Shown: piece by piece, positions 48,261-61,317 of the stretch
How the letters are laid out: each line of letters starts with the position of its first letter
How positions within the stretch are numbered: position 1 is the first letter of the stretch
DNA from: Plectrocnemia conspersa
Taxonomy: Eukaryota; Arthropoda; Insecta; Trichoptera; Polycentropodidae
Length of the DNA stretch: 64,000 nucleotides
Assembly: GCA_009617715.1 (NCBI GenBank)
Contig: VTFK01000092.1
Coordinates: 248,001-312,000 of the forward strand
Direction of reading: 5' to 3'
The notes under the pieces: generated by a model
Database searches by the model: none
What the model saw: the letters and a program-made list of their open reading frames with translations, nothing else
What the model was told of the DNA's origin: nothing
Program-made: the position numbers and the translations under genes

Positions 48261-49009
48261 TTATTAAATTTAAGCCAAGAGCTAGGTGTAAGTTCAGGTA
48301 TTTAACGCTTGATTTTCATTTTACGTTACTGCATTATTCATATAGAAGAGATGGTGACAGCTTTTATTGTAATTATTCATTATCATATTCATTCGTGAGA
48401 TTAAGAAAAGTTTTCCTAAACTTTATCTTCAATGATAGACTAAAATTATAATTATAAATTATTTACTAATTTCTATCTTCCAGAAAAAAATAAAATTATA
48501 AAAACAGTAGAGTCTATATGGGATTCTAGCAAATTTACTTCATGTATTAGTCCATTGGTCTAATTTATTGGTATTTATTAAATTCAAAGACTTAAGGGTC
48601 ATGTCTGAATCTAGCTGCCACCTGAATAAATGCGTTAAAGCAGATACTGGTAAATAGTCTTTATTACATGGGCTGGTGGAGATTTTTTTTTCTGAACATC
48701 TTTAAAAGATTGTTTTATTTGCACATGCGACAAAATGAAAAAATCCATTATTTAATTCAAATATCAAATTTGGCAAGAAATATTATTTGAAATAAGCTAT
48801 TTGTTGAGCCGTATTGAATAACCTTAACCTCAATTGTATAAGCGTATTATGTAAGAGAAATAATTATGAATTTAATTTGCACTTAATGTCGAATGCTTAT
48901 TCAATATCAAATTATAGCATTACCTTGTTTTTTAACGTTAAATTAATGGAAAGTCAATTAAAATTTAATAATTAATCACGTTAAAACTGGGTTTATTTAG
49001 TTGAACCTA
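48261..49009. other. AT-rich, no gene seen
   Basis: Possible continuation of the LINE remnant to 48450, without readable RT motifs. Confidence 0.4.
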
Positions 49010-49530
49010 CGTTCTCACGGTATATTTATAGTAGAAAGGATTAACCCTCCTTCCCTTTTCTGAAATAGGGCCGTCCAATTAAGACAAGGGTCCGAGATAA
49101 ACAACCGGCGAACGTAGGGCAAGAAGAATAAGGGAAAATATTTTTTCCGGCCACCTGTTGCTCGGTGGCCGTAAAAATCGACTGCATGAATTAGCCGAAC
49201 CGAGAAGGTTGGCGACCGCTGCCCGCCACGGCTATTAAATACTCGTTCGACTTTATTTTGGGATATAAAGTAGCCATTTGGTGATATGTTCCAAATCCAC
49301 GAAGCTATTTGCACAGATTCAAGTTTCACCTACCTTGATCAAAAGCTTTCTAGGTTTTGGCTTTATCGCGGATCAATTATTGCGGATGACGGCTTTTGTC
49401 GAGTTCGTCAGGTATTTTGGGTCTTATTGTATGTATTGTACGTGCGGGGGCGAATGTCTCAATTATTTTGCAATGATTCAATAAATGGTGATTGCGCGGT
49501 GTTAGTTTGGAATTGAATGTGAAAACTTTT
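49010..49530. promoter_or_regulatory. GC-richer island
   Basis: Spans a 104-codon minus frame (49015-49329) and two plus frames, none recognised. Confidence 0.32.
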
Positions 49531-50318
49531 TGAATTAGTATTTAATATGGATTTTGGTTCAAGGTTCTCTTTATAATTCCTAGAATCTAAACTCAATTTT
49601 GATGATCTCAACAGTTTCTATAATCAAAGATTTAAGCATACATATTAAATTGGATGTATTTTTAACTTATTTTTCTCGACATAATTTGTCATTCAAAATT
49701 TGTGCAATAAAATTATATTTAGGTATAAATACGTTATGGATCGTTTATTTCAACCTAAATGTCTAAAATCGTACGAGATTTATCGTGAACTTCACTGGTA
49801 GTGAGCACGAGGCGGAACACAGTGGCGTTTTGGTTTACATATTTTATTATAAATAACTGGATAAAAACACTTCTTAGATTTATAATTTTATAAGATAGCT
49901 TTAGCAGTATAATAATAATTTTCATAAAATTTTAAAACTATTTTGGCAAGGTTTTGCTACCTACTCCAAAAAACGTTTTTCTACAAAACGGTCCATTTTT
50001 TTTTTTTTTTCAAAATATTTAAGCTATATAATTTGTTTTTAAAATAGATAAGATTTAAGATCTTAAGATTTTTTTTTGAGAATAAGCAATTAAATTTGAA
50101 GGTAATAAAATATTATTTTATATTAAAAAAAAATATCTGTATAATTATTTTTTAATTTTTGCACGTAAAAGTTTTTGTTATTGCGTTTAATTATAAAATA
50201 ATAAAATGTATTAATATATTTTATTGTTCATTTTCACTAAACAATAAAATATACAAAATAAAACACATTAAAATTCTAACTTTTTTACATATATTAGATA
50301 ATAAATTAGAGTTAAACC

Positions 50319-50400
50319 GTGCAAGGACAAAATAAATTTCGTTTTAAAGACGTTAATTGCATCAGAAAAGACATTTTAGCGTCATATCGCAGTTCATAAT
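50319..50400 (+). repeat. Local repeat, copy 1
   Basis: AAACCGTGC, ACGTTAATTG and TTTTAGCGTCATATCGC are shared in order with 51346-51422, about 1.0 kb away in direct orientation. A third weaker match lies near 51258-51285. The intervening DNA is extremely A/T rich. It may be a diverged tandem repeat with a unit near 1 kb. Confidence 0.55.
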
Positions 50401-50885
50401 TTGCAACATATTATATTTCTACTACTATCATTAATGTCATGAGCTTTATGGATTTTCATTATAATTTAATTACAATACGACGATTCAGAAAAAAATTAAC
50501 ACATTTTAAATTTAATAAAAAACGGCAACGACAAAAGGAATTCGCTACAAGCTAACACCATAATCGACAAAAAAATCTTTGAAATTGCAAACACAAAAAA
50601 TGCCAGAAGCGCACAAAAAATTAAAAAACTTGTAGTAAACTTTTCAACAAAAATTACTTATTTTTTGTTAAAATTTATATATAAAAAGTATTTAAAATAG
50701 TATATTATACACTTTAATTTAGAGATGCACAATCTTTAAAAAAACACTGCAAAAATAACACGAAAAAATTAATTTTGTAGCACAATTTTTTGGTTACAGT
50801 TATGTTTTAACGCAATGTAATTATCACTTATTTAAAATAATTTAAGTTTTTAATAATAAAATGTTAATAAATATTATTCAACATA

Positions 50886-50917
50886 ATAATTATTATTATT
50901 ATTATTATTATTATTAA
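50886..50917. repeat. (ATT)n microsatellite
   Basis: About ten ATT units in a row. Confidence 0.9.
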
Positions 50918-51345
50918 CAAAAAATCATACATATCAATAATATTAATAAATACAAATCGCTATTTATTATAATTTAACCAAAAAACAGCTATAAAACTGT
51001 TATTATGTAATTACTTTATATATATAAATAAAATTTTATACGGAAAAAGTTTAAAACCAAAAAAGGGTATTAAATCAAATTTAAAATTTTTAGATAAATC
51101 AACAAAATAAAAAAACGAACGATATTGTTCCACAAATCGAAAAGCGCATTTTTTATATGATTATAATCAACTTAAAAAAGTGTAAAAAAAAAGAAAAAGT
51201 AATTACATCTACAAAAAATATTGCTTTAAATAATTGCGTCTAAGACTAAATTTAATCATCATACTACGGTTCATTATTTTTAATATTTCATTCTCAAAAT
51301 AATTTACATCGATATACAATTAATTTGTCATTTAAATAAATTAAC

Positions 51346-51422
51346 CGTGCTAAAGTACAAAAAACAATTTTAAACGTTAATTGTGTCATTAAATAAATTT
51401 TAGCGTCATATCGCGGGTCATT
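51346..51422 (+). repeat. Local repeat, copy 2
   Basis: Direct match to 50319-50400, including the shared TTTTAGCGTCATATCGC. Confidence 0.55.
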
Positions 51423-51862
51423 GTTCTCGAAATATTTATATTTGGCATAAATTTTACTGCAATATATAATACAAATACTAAAGTAAATCTATGAAAATAG
51501 CTATTTTTATATATACTTAAATATATATATTTTTTGTTTAGCCTAATATACTAAAAAATATATATTTGTTTATAAGTCGCTTAATTATATGATTATTGCG
51601 CAAATGAAAATTACGCACAAAAAAATCCATACAGTAAAAATTACCACTAGTGAAAAATCCAAACCTTAATGATTACACTCACTAAAATTTCGCAAATTAA
51701 CATGAGTTTTTAAACCTTATATATATGTACACATAAATTGAATATATATTTTATTGTATGGAATTTTCGTGATCCAAGTTTTTGTGTGTGCAATTTTTTT
51801 TTTGTGTGATAATTCGGTCACTGCGTAATCATATAATAGGCATATATAAATCACAGGCAGTA

Positions 51863-52556
51863 TAGTTCGGGACAAACAAGAAGGTGAAACGTGTTAGTGT
51901 TTGTGAATCTGTGAGGATATCCGTACTAGTCCTTCTTGATTGGTTTGTATACATGTATTTGCAACGAAAATAATAATTTATTGTCGTAAAATGCATTGTA
52001 TTGGTTGACGAGTTGTCGTTTGGGCGAAACTTGACTTAGGACGAGGCGGTCAATTGTTTTGTAAAGAAAATACAGAATGTTTATAAAGTATGTAGATATG
52101 TCGGAATACAATAAGATGCGTATTTTTTAATAAAATACGCATAACAGTTATGCAGCAGGTAGTCGCCATGACAAAACTGGGGATCAACCCAGCTTACAAA
52201 ATTGTTCAGAATTACAAAACTAACGAAAAACAAATAGTTTTAATAAATCAGTGATAAGAAGATGTATTCACAATTATTAAAAGAATTTAAATTAAAAAAT
52301 AAAATAAATAAAAATTAACAGAAATATTTAAATTTTCAATGAAAAGCGAAATATCTTTTTTTATATTCTAATTTTTAAGTTTATTTTACGATTTTGTAAA
52401 AACAAAAATAATCTAAAATTATTTATTAAACGTTTTTCTCTAAGTATTAGTAGGTAAAAAATAATATAAAATAAATTATTAAAAAACTGTTAAACACTCG
52501 ATATACACCCTGTGACTAATACAGACGCATTTCACCTTCTTGCTTGTCCCGGACTA
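51863..52556. mobile_element. TA-flanked MITE with 29-bp terminal inverted repeats
   Basis: The left end begins TAGTTCGGGACAAACAAGAA (51863-51891). The right end, read inward, begins TAGTCCGGGACAAGCAAGAA (52556 back to 52528). Three of the 29 positions differ, and TA lies just outside both ends. TA target sites suggest a Tc1/mariner-type origin. The 694-bp interior has no recognisable transposase, so it is non-autonomous. Confidence 0.62.
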
Positions 52557-53139
52557 TACACCATACTACTCTCCACGAACCACGCTCCTGACCGATGTAG
52601 CAAAGTCGCTCACTCCAATAAAAAATAAATCACTCTTAAGGAATAATTTACGCTTTTAAAAAAGTAATACATATTTTACTAAGTCAATGTTTACACTGCA
52701 TCAATTTATCGTCTGATTTATTTTCATTGCAATTCCATTATAAATTTATAGCTTAAAATAGCATTATTTATAAAGAATGAACTATCGTTATTTATAAAAA
52801 AGATAAGCTTTGTTAAAAACATTAAATAGAGCAGGTATGGGACTTCTACAACGTTTGAATCAAAATGATTACAAAATACATTTAAGTTTGCTAAAAAATA
52901 AATTTAAGCCTTTTAAAGGTATTAAAAGTCAATCTCAGAATAAAATGCTTAGAAAATATTTCTTGGACTTTGCGTAAATCCTTAGTACAATTCATTTACC
53001 TTTTAATTCGATTAAACTATTAAAAATGCCTATTACATATCTTTGTTTCAATACGTTAAGCCTGTAAAAACATAGAAGGCGATGAATAAGATACGCGATG
53101 ATTACGCGTCAATGTTTGAATAGTTTTGATTAAATCATA
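52557..53139. other. AT-rich, no gene seen
   Basis: Nothing recognised. Confidence 0.5.
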
Positions 53140-53530
53140 GTCCCTTAGGATTATCCAGCCGGCCTTTCGATATATGAACATGCATAGGTATCTACATATA
53201 TGCATAATATAAATGCGGATTTTTCCGGTTGATTTTCCTTTCCCGAAAATTTTCCCTAATCCCGTGGGGGAGACGGTGTGCCGGTCGTGAACTTAACCCA
53301 CGGGCCTGAATAATTCAGCGTTCCGGCCCGCGGGCCCGAAAGGTTCTCCTTCGCTGATAAACCTAATAAATTCACCATCGCCGGTGATTTCGTTTTTCCA
53401 GTTTTTCCCTCACCGATAATAACGGCCGAAGGAGAAATATTTGAATAAACAATTTTCACGGACCATTTTCGCGGTCGCACGCGCCGCCCCATGCCCAGAC
53501 TAATTTTACAGTTCAATATTGACTTTTTTC
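53140..53530. promoter_or_regulatory. GC-rich island
   Basis: Contains palindromes TGAATAATTCA near 53307 and GGCCCGCGGGCC near 53325. The 86-codon minus frame 53256-53516 is Gly/Pro/Lys-rich and unrecognised. Confidence 0.35.
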
Positions 53531-53999
53531 ATAAAGTGATAATGTAAGCATGGTGTTTTATATCTGATCGTTTTTTCACTGATATGATTTTAAATTATTT
53601 TTCAATGTTTATATTTGATGTTCAAAAATATAATGCAAATCCTAATCCAAAAACGAAAAATGCAATTTTTATTTTTTAATGAAAATCCATAAGCTAATTA
53701 CTTTTTTATATAAATAAATACATATGTATTCAATGTAGCTTTTTTAAAAGCAAAAACAACAATAAAAAAACTAGCTTACATTTTTTTTTGTTATTCAGTC
53801 CATAGAAAAGTTACTGTAGTGCTCAAGAATCAGCAGAAACAAAGCATATACTAAGTAGTTATCGATAAACAGAAAAAAATACATTAAATACACAATATGG
53901 ACACAAGGACTCATGAGGTTTAAGATATTTAAATAAAAATGTATACAAACAGTATAATTTATAGCAAACTGCTTACACAGGTTGTGCCATAAGTTTGTT

Positions 54000-54140
54000 G
54001 CATTTTTAAATCGCTTCTAAGCGGGAACCGCGCGAAGAAGGGGGCGCGCGTGTGACAATGCGCGAGATTTTGCTCCTTGGAAATTTAGTCGCAATGGATA
54101 GCTTCGCGGGGGAACTATGTTCCGTTCTGCGTAAAAGAGT
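54000..54140. promoter_or_regulatory. Short GC-rich island
   Basis: Dense CG dinucleotides (GGGGGCGCGCGTGTG near 54040) over about 140 bp, with A/T-rich flanks. Confidence 0.28.
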
Positions 54141-55932
54141 TTTACAAAAATAACGATTTTTATATGATTGATATTATTATACAACCTATAATTATTTTTA
54201 ATTTTCGAAAGTGCAAAAACTTACGGCAAAATAATACTTGATTTATTAATATATAATACTTAATACCTTTTGTTATATATTTAAATTTTAAATATAACTG
54301 TTTTATTTTAATGCATTTATTTAAACAATAAATTTCCTCTTTATTTTGCAAAAATGAATAATGGACCATACTATCAAATTGCTTGGAAATTAATCACAGA
54401 TTCGACTAATGGCATTGGCGTCAAATTGCACACGGTGCATGATCAATACTTCCTTTGATTTAATATCTAATATACTGTCGAGCATTACACTCCATTTGTT
54501 CTACTCTAGTTCAGATGCAATTAACTAACGTCATGTCTATTTTGACACTCTCCAGCCAATTATGCGTCAATGGACATATAATGTACAACTCCAAGCGAAT
54601 ACTATTATCTAAATTATATAATAGAATTATCAATAATGATTTTATCTTCTCATTGCCAATACATGTAAATATTTTCATATAAATAACGTAGCTCCTACTT
54701 TCTCAAAAATTTAGTGCGGTTCGTATCATAATATTTTATTTTTATCATTATTTTTTATAAATGAAAATTTATTTATTTAATTAGTATTATATTTAATTTA
54801 ATTATTTAGCAAATTTATAATTTTTTTAAAATATTTAATTTATTTTAAAATAAATCACAACAATATTAATTCAAGAAATATTTTAAATAAAACTTCACGT
54901 ACCAATGGGTTAAAACTGTGACCTATTTTTTTGCGCACAAAAATACGCTGAGAGAGCTGGCTTTCTTTAATGGTGCATGCCAGAGACACAAGAATTGTAT
55001 AAAAAAATTGTATTGGTCTATAAAATTTTCACGGATGTAATTTTATATGCTATTTCCGAAAAAGATCGTCAGTGTATGATTGCTACATCGATGTAATAAA
55101 AACTTACAATAATAAAATGAAAATACTACTGACTTTCCGACATTTATATCTCCCTTGAAACCATACTAGTTATATATAGATGTGCTTAAAATTTTTATTT
55201 CGATGTATTAATGAAAATTTTCAATAAGTCAAACCGCTCAATGGATATGGCAATCAATTATGTCGATGTTGAGTGTGTAACTATGTAAACACTCGAGAAT
55301 TAAGGTCCCTCGTCACGTAGTACCGATTTGATTGATGTATCCGACGGATTGATCATCTGCTTATAAATTCGATGTGAAGCCTAACAGAGAAACCCCCTGA
55401 CCCTCTTACTAACCCAAATTCAGTAAACCACGACCGAAATGTCAATGTGTCGCTTTAGAAGTTTTGTAAGCATATACTATATTATTTCACGATTAATAAA
55501 ACTTATACATTATATGATAAAATTTGTAGATTAAAGATTTTATCTTACATGTTTTGTGGTCATATTTTATTATTTAATAAGCTTTAACTAACGAGGGAAA
55601 ACGTCAAGGCAAAGAAAAACAGACATGGAGAATATTGAGGTAGAGTAAAAATTAAACAGAGCATGAAATCTCTATAAGGATCGCTTTTGGATCGTATAAT
55701 AATGAAAACAAGCAACAGCGATCAGTCGACCTTATTTTTAAATTGAAGAGACATAGACCTGTGTTTTTATCTGTATCAATATATGTGAAAAAAAATTTTA
55801 GTTGATTATGATATGATGTAAAAAACAAATTTAAAAAACACTGTTCTGATATCTTAATGTATATTTTAAATAATAAGGACTCGCGACTATCTAGGGCACT
55901 CTATAGCGTGCAGTCGAAAGTCACCGAGCATT
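54141..55932. other. AT-rich, no gene; minor GC-richer patch
   Basis: 55290-55460 is GC-richer but has no motif I recognise. The rest is A/T-rich. Confidence 0.45.
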
Positions 55933-55992
55933 AACGGATTGTCGACACCGTCCCTTAGCTACTTTAAAAAGTGCTTCAATAAGTAGACACTA
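55933..55992 (+). repeat. Dispersed repeat, copy 2
   Basis: Partner of 38257-38316 in the same orientation; both contain CGGATTGTC and AAGTAGA. Confidence 0.55.
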
Positions 55993-56169
55993 TTTAGTTA
56001 TTATATCTGATAATAAACAAAGATACAAGTAAAAATATCGTGGTATATATTAACAATTCTCACTACTTTTGGAATGCTTGAAACGCAAAATTAAATACAA
56101 TATATTCTCTCAAATAAGCATAGTACTTTTTGGGAATATGTGGACTAGGTTATTTTTAACGCTTTTATG

Positions 56170-56720
56170 ATATTTACCCCAAATATGAAATGCAAATCTC
56201 AAACTCGCTCGTCACATATTCAGCCGAGGTTTACCTGTTTCCCACACGATTAAACTCCGTTGTTTAAATATGAACCGACATTTTAAACGGGTGCCGCTTC
56301 ACCGCAAACATTTTCTATTAATGACGCACAAAGTTGCTTGAATACATTTTCGGGTCGCCCTGTAGATACGTGCATACCTACAAATAGGGCCAACTTTCTG
56401 TGAATAATTTCGCACCGTCAACCTGAACGCGTTCTCAATAGTTCGTTAGGACAAAAGCAACACGTCGAATATCCCACTCACTTGATTTATTTAAAGGTAC
56501 TCACTTTTTCCTTTTTTGGCGTTGAGAAAGGAATGGTAGTAGTATGCCTTATCGTTTATTTGTCCCGAAACGTTGAGGTGTTCTGTTTGCACGCTTTGTG
56601 ATAAATTTGTTCCGGGTCGGTGATTTATAGCCATGGACACAGACGTTGTCAAAATACGCAAATTCGGACTTTGCCAAGAATATTCGCCCTTTCGACTGAG
56701 GGAATTATAATATTAAATAA
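56170..56720. promoter_or_regulatory. GC-richer island with POU-type octamer
   Basis: ATGCAAAT, the POU-factor octamer, lies at 56190-56197. About 550 bp of island sequence without open coding frames. Confidence 0.38.
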
Positions 56721-58174
56721 CGTGATATTCTAATAAACAGAATGAAGCATAGCTAGTATTATATCAATAAACAAATACATTCATTATCTTAAAAATTAAA
56801 TTTAATAAATGATTAAAATAAAATCAATACCTTAATTAAGTTAGAGTGAAGTATGTTTACTAAAACCAAACTCGCCTCAATAAATCTGTTGTATGCGTTG
56901 AATACAATTATTCAGGTGGTTTTACTAATTCAAAAAGTCTCAACTTTTTTTTTAGGCGAATAAAATCAATCTTTACTGTCAAGAATCTCTGACTTAAAGT
57001 TGATTTTTAAGCAGCTTATCTTTCAGATATATATTTTTTTTAATGAACAGATATACGCGAGTACGCAATCACAATTCACAAATTGAATCATTGACGACCA
57101 CAATGAAGACTCTCAAGATGCGTCAATTTAACATTAATATTTTATTATAATCTCCTGTGCAAACTTTTAGTAAAGTATATATTTTTTTAAAAAAACTGTT
57201 CACACCCCTTAGCCTTGACCACTTACACGGTTAGGTCACTTGTTGATTATTTTTTTTAAAACAAGTATATTTTTTAAAACAAATTAATTATTTATTTACA
57301 ATATTTTTTTAATTAGTAAATATTATTGTACTAGTTTAATTTATTATTAAACCAATTATTTAATATTTATTTTTAGAAAGAGATACTGACGCGTGAAATG
57401 AAGTAACAGGTGACTCACTAATTAGTCGCTGGCATTTACAGAGTTAAAATCCAAACTTAAAAATTGGCAATACATCGATCAAATTATCACTTTTACAAAA
57501 TTATGTATAAATAAATAAAGTGTAGACTAAAATGATGGAAGAAAAGCTCGATCTTTTAAATACATAATAGCCTGCTTAGCAGAAGCTATTTTTTTTTAAA
57601 GGCCATACTTACAATCATATATACTTTTTATATAAATATAAATTTCATATTTAAATAATTAAAGAGGTATAATTCAATTAATATAATAATACTATTGTGT
57701 CATCGTTTTTTATATGATACAATAAATAACTCTTAAAATAAAATAATAAAGATCAAAGCAAAAATTTCGTATTTAAGATAATTTGATTGATGTATTACAT
57801 ATATTCAAGTATTGGGAGCCAAAGAGTGTTTGTAGAAAATTAGACACCAGAAAAGTTAGTAAGATCTTATTTTACAAAACATATAATCCACCAATACCAT
57901 GTACAAAAGAAGTTTAAAAAATTTGTCAAATTCGGAGCGTCTTCGTTGTAGTCGTCGATGATTCAATTTAGGAATGGTGATTACCTTTTCATGAAATGTC
58001 TATGACAATAATTTATTTAGTTTAACAAACATGCCAACATAGATAAAAATAATTCATGTTACTGGTTTATACCCATAAAGTAAAAAATAAGAATATAAAA
58101 TGAAACGTTGGTTTTAACCAGGACTTAGGGAAAATAATAATAGTTTCTATTATGAAGTTTTATTTATTGTGGGA
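56721..58174. other. AT-rich, no gene seen
   Basis: Nothing recognised. A/T-rich with a few GC-richer bases near 57200 and 57950. Confidence 0.5.
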
Positions 58175-58255
58175 AGAGCGCTTTTTTAATAAATATCAGT
58201 CCAAGGGCCGCAATGGGTGCATGACCTTTAGAGCAAAGTTCCTAAAAGCTAGATT
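58175..58255 (-). repeat. LINE 3'-tail-like repeat, copy 2
   Basis: Matches 48183-48260 and lies 3' of the RT fragment below on the same strand. Confidence 0.5.
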
Positions 58256-58389
58256 TTTATTTACTTTGAATAGGCAGTGGTAAAGTTTATCAACGTTCCG
58301 TCAATATAATTGATTCTGGTTGATTTAAATTTTTGACCTCAAGAAATATTTATTTGAGTTTTTAAGATATTTTTGAGATTTATTTGCAA

Positions 58390-58760
58390 TTGGTTTAAGA
58401 CTGCAAGCACTTGTAAAAATAACTGTATTGTCAGCATACATGGATAGACCCGTATTTTCTTAATTTTAGTATATCGTTTGAGTACAATATAAAAAGAAAT
58501 GGCTTAAGCAAACTTCCGTGAGTAACTGGAATTTTACGCGGCATCGAGTGTGTATTATTAAGTAAAACAACATGACTTGTACTTGGTTTTTTATAAATTC
58601 AACCTTTTTTAAGAACATTGCAATTCATAAAATAGTTTTTTTTATAAATATTATAGGGATTTAAAGTTATGATATTAGTAATTGCACGTTTTTTTAAGAT
58701 TAACTTTTTTGAAGTATTAGGAGTTTGAATTAATGACGACTGGTCGCCAAACAAAACAAC
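58390..58760 (-). pseudogene. Non-LTR retrotransposon reverse transcriptase fragment
   Basis: On the minus strand one frame reads PVTHGSLLKPFLFILYSNDI, the LINE block usually written G-x-P-Q-G-S-x-L-x-P-L-L-F-x-x-Y-x-N-D. A one-step frame change then gives MYADNTVIFTS, the catalytic Y-A-D-D box with the second Asp replaced by Asn. The spacing between the blocks is normal for jockey/I-type elements. Other frames around it are full of stops. A dead copy on the minus strand, with its 3' side toward 58175. Confidence 0.68.
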
Positions 58761-59340
58761 GTTTAATGGAAATTATTTTTTACTGGGTTTTCAACGTTTT
58801 TCTACACCACTTAAAAACTAATTTTCAAAAGAGATAAGCACTTTTTCAAGTGCTATTGATAGCAACCACAGGCCATGCTAAATAGTTTATTTTGCAGTCA
58901 AGCCTAAGCCTTTCCTTAATAAATGAAATAAAACCAAACTTGACTTAATGGAAGTTCTAAAACTGACTATAGTTTATACATTCTTATTATGTTAGATTTA
59001 ATTTATTTTTAAAGTGTGTCTCTGATCATGTGGTAATACGTTTGTAAATAAATACTTTTTAACTGACACTGAGCAGTGAAACTTTAAATCAATGGTTTGA
59101 TGCATTTCAGATGGCTGCATTAGTGAGCATATATGTCTACTAAACTACTCGGGTAAAATAATTTATCACCAGACTCAAATCAAAATCTGTGAATCAGTGA
59201 CTATATATTTACTTTTATTACAGCTTACGTATAATATATGCCATTATGCATATTTCACATAAATTATTTATTTGTTGGACTAGAAAAATGTAGTAAAACC
59301 TAATCTGTGATAATTGATTTATTAGAAATTTACAAAAATA

Positions 59341-59450
59341 GTAAGGTACATATAAGATTCAAACCCAGATCTTTCACATATAAGTAACTAATTTACACTG
59401 CAGGTCTAACGTGGTAATTAGCATCAATACATTACTTAGAAATATTTTTA
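59341..59450 (-). repeat. SINE-like dispersed repeat, copy 2
   Basis: Partner of 561-665. The minus strand has GGGTTTGAATCTTATATGT, including a good pol III B-box match. Confidence 0.35.
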
Positions 59451-59559
59451 AGATTACATTATTTTATTTTTATGAATTGTTTTCGAACAAATATCGTTCT
59501 GACACACACTAAGATACCTATTTCCATGATTTTGTAATAATATTATTTCTATACGAGCG

Positions 59560-60080
59560 ACCTGCGCGTGTATATAGCAATTAAATCGCGAGAGATTTTA
59601 ATTATTGCTTTCAATCAAAAAGGCACCACCGTAACGGGGGTTTCGGTTACCTTCCGGAATCACCTGACAGCCACTTTGAATTTTTTTCTTCATGAAAAAC
59701 ACCGTCAAAACGAGTGGCTGAAAATTCGCATTGGAAGGCTTAATGAAGAAAATTTCTCGCAAAACTCTGCGTTCCAACGCTAAATGACACGACGGATGGA
59801 AAACTTTATACTTTAAAGGTTTCTTCACATTATCGACTGGCACTCTTCCGTCTTAATTATACAATTTCAACTCCAATTAAATCAAAAAGCCTTGCCCGCC
59901 ACCCCCTCGGCCGTTTCGTAGATTCTTTTCGGCAAATTCGCTCGCACGGAGAAAAAGCTTTCGAAAGAAAAGTTTTTATACCCTTCACTTTTTATAGAAA
60001 GCCTTTTCGCGAGTTTTCGGTCCATTATCCGATCGGTATTGGTTTATTATGCGGACATTATCCAGGGATTTCCAAATAAA
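59560..60080. promoter_or_regulatory. GC-richer island
   Basis: CAATTAAATC occurs twice (59579 and 59874). Short frames on both strands at 59568-59843 are unrecognised. Confidence 0.35.
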
Positions 60081-61317
60081 AACTGTTCAACAATTTTACT
60101 TCTACAAACAATAATAAAGTGTTTATGATGTCTCATAAAATCATACGTATATCTATTGAATAAAATTTATATAATTACTACTCGTTATAACTTTAATATG
60201 TGAGATTAATAAAAGCTAGGAAAATCTAAAATAATTAAGGTAAAGCGGTTAATCAAAATTATAATTATAATTAATAATTCTAGATTTCTAGATAGAGGAT
60301 TAAAACTTATGCCTTTCAAAGGTATTAGTAACATTAAGATCATGTAATGGATATTTTCTATTCAATATTTTAACACGTGACATAATTCATAATAACTTAT
60401 TGATTGTAGTATAGCTAGATATAATATTATTACAAAGGCAACGCCTCGCAACAGACGTAATTTAATCTTAAACCTATTTGCTTGATAAATCAATTTAATT
60501 TATTTCACTCGAATGATTACATAAATAATTATTTTAATATACTTAACAAACGTATAAATGAATTTATATATTGAATATTTTTATTCAAAAAAATGTACGT
60601 CTAATATTATTATTTCAAATAATTTGCTTTTAAACATATTTTCAATTGTTTTTTTTTATTACAAGAATTTATCGTATGCATTATAATAATTCTATAATCA
60701 AACATATTTATATATATAAATATATATAATAGTCTTATTATTATCATACCGATAACCTACAATATTTGTTTATGACAAATGTCAGAGCATAAGTTAAACA
60801 GTATATTGTAAAATTACATAAATTTTAACTTATCTGATATCGTGAAATTTAAACCATAAAACCTTTATGTCCTAATTGGAAAATAAACTGTGATCAACTT
60901 TTAATATAGTGTTATACATTAAAATTTATATAATAAAAGCCATGTGGCTTATGTCTATTCAGAAATATGTTCGAAAACTTTCGGATAAGGTAAAAATCTT
61001 TGAGTAATTGCCCTTAAAATATATATGAAAAGTCGAACGAAATAAAAAGTAACATAACAAGTCTTGAAAACAAAAATATCTTTTCGTGATAATTTTATCT
61101 GTGGTAAAAAGAAATGTGAGAAATTTGTGATACATTTCATATAAATTTCAAAATGTATTATATATAATTGAATTAATCTCTTAATAAAAGAATATTATAA
61201 TAAGGTTTTTTTTTCCTAAAAAAACTCACATCTCTATAAAAATGAAGAGATGATATTTTTACTCGCATACCCTTAATATTTATATCGGTTAAAGAAATAA
61301 AATAAAATATTATTTAC
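60081..61317. other. AT-rich, no gene seen
   Basis: Low-complexity A/T immediately downstream of the 61.3-kb donor on the minus strand. Confidence 0.5.

Larger units (their letters stand above)
42387..61317 (-). other. Inferred first intron of the claudin/TARP-like gene
   Basis: If the CpG-rich exon at 61318-61700 is spliced to the acceptor at 42386, the interval is one intron of about 18.9 kb holding several GC-richer islands and repeats. The splice signals are seen; the join between them is inferred. Confidence 0.3.

Noticed and set aside
56570..56600. A further copy of the hammerhead-like core (CCCGAAACGTTGAGG)
   Set aside because: Only the GAAACGTTG portion matches; no preceding CUGANGA-like box or GCC/GGC hairpin.
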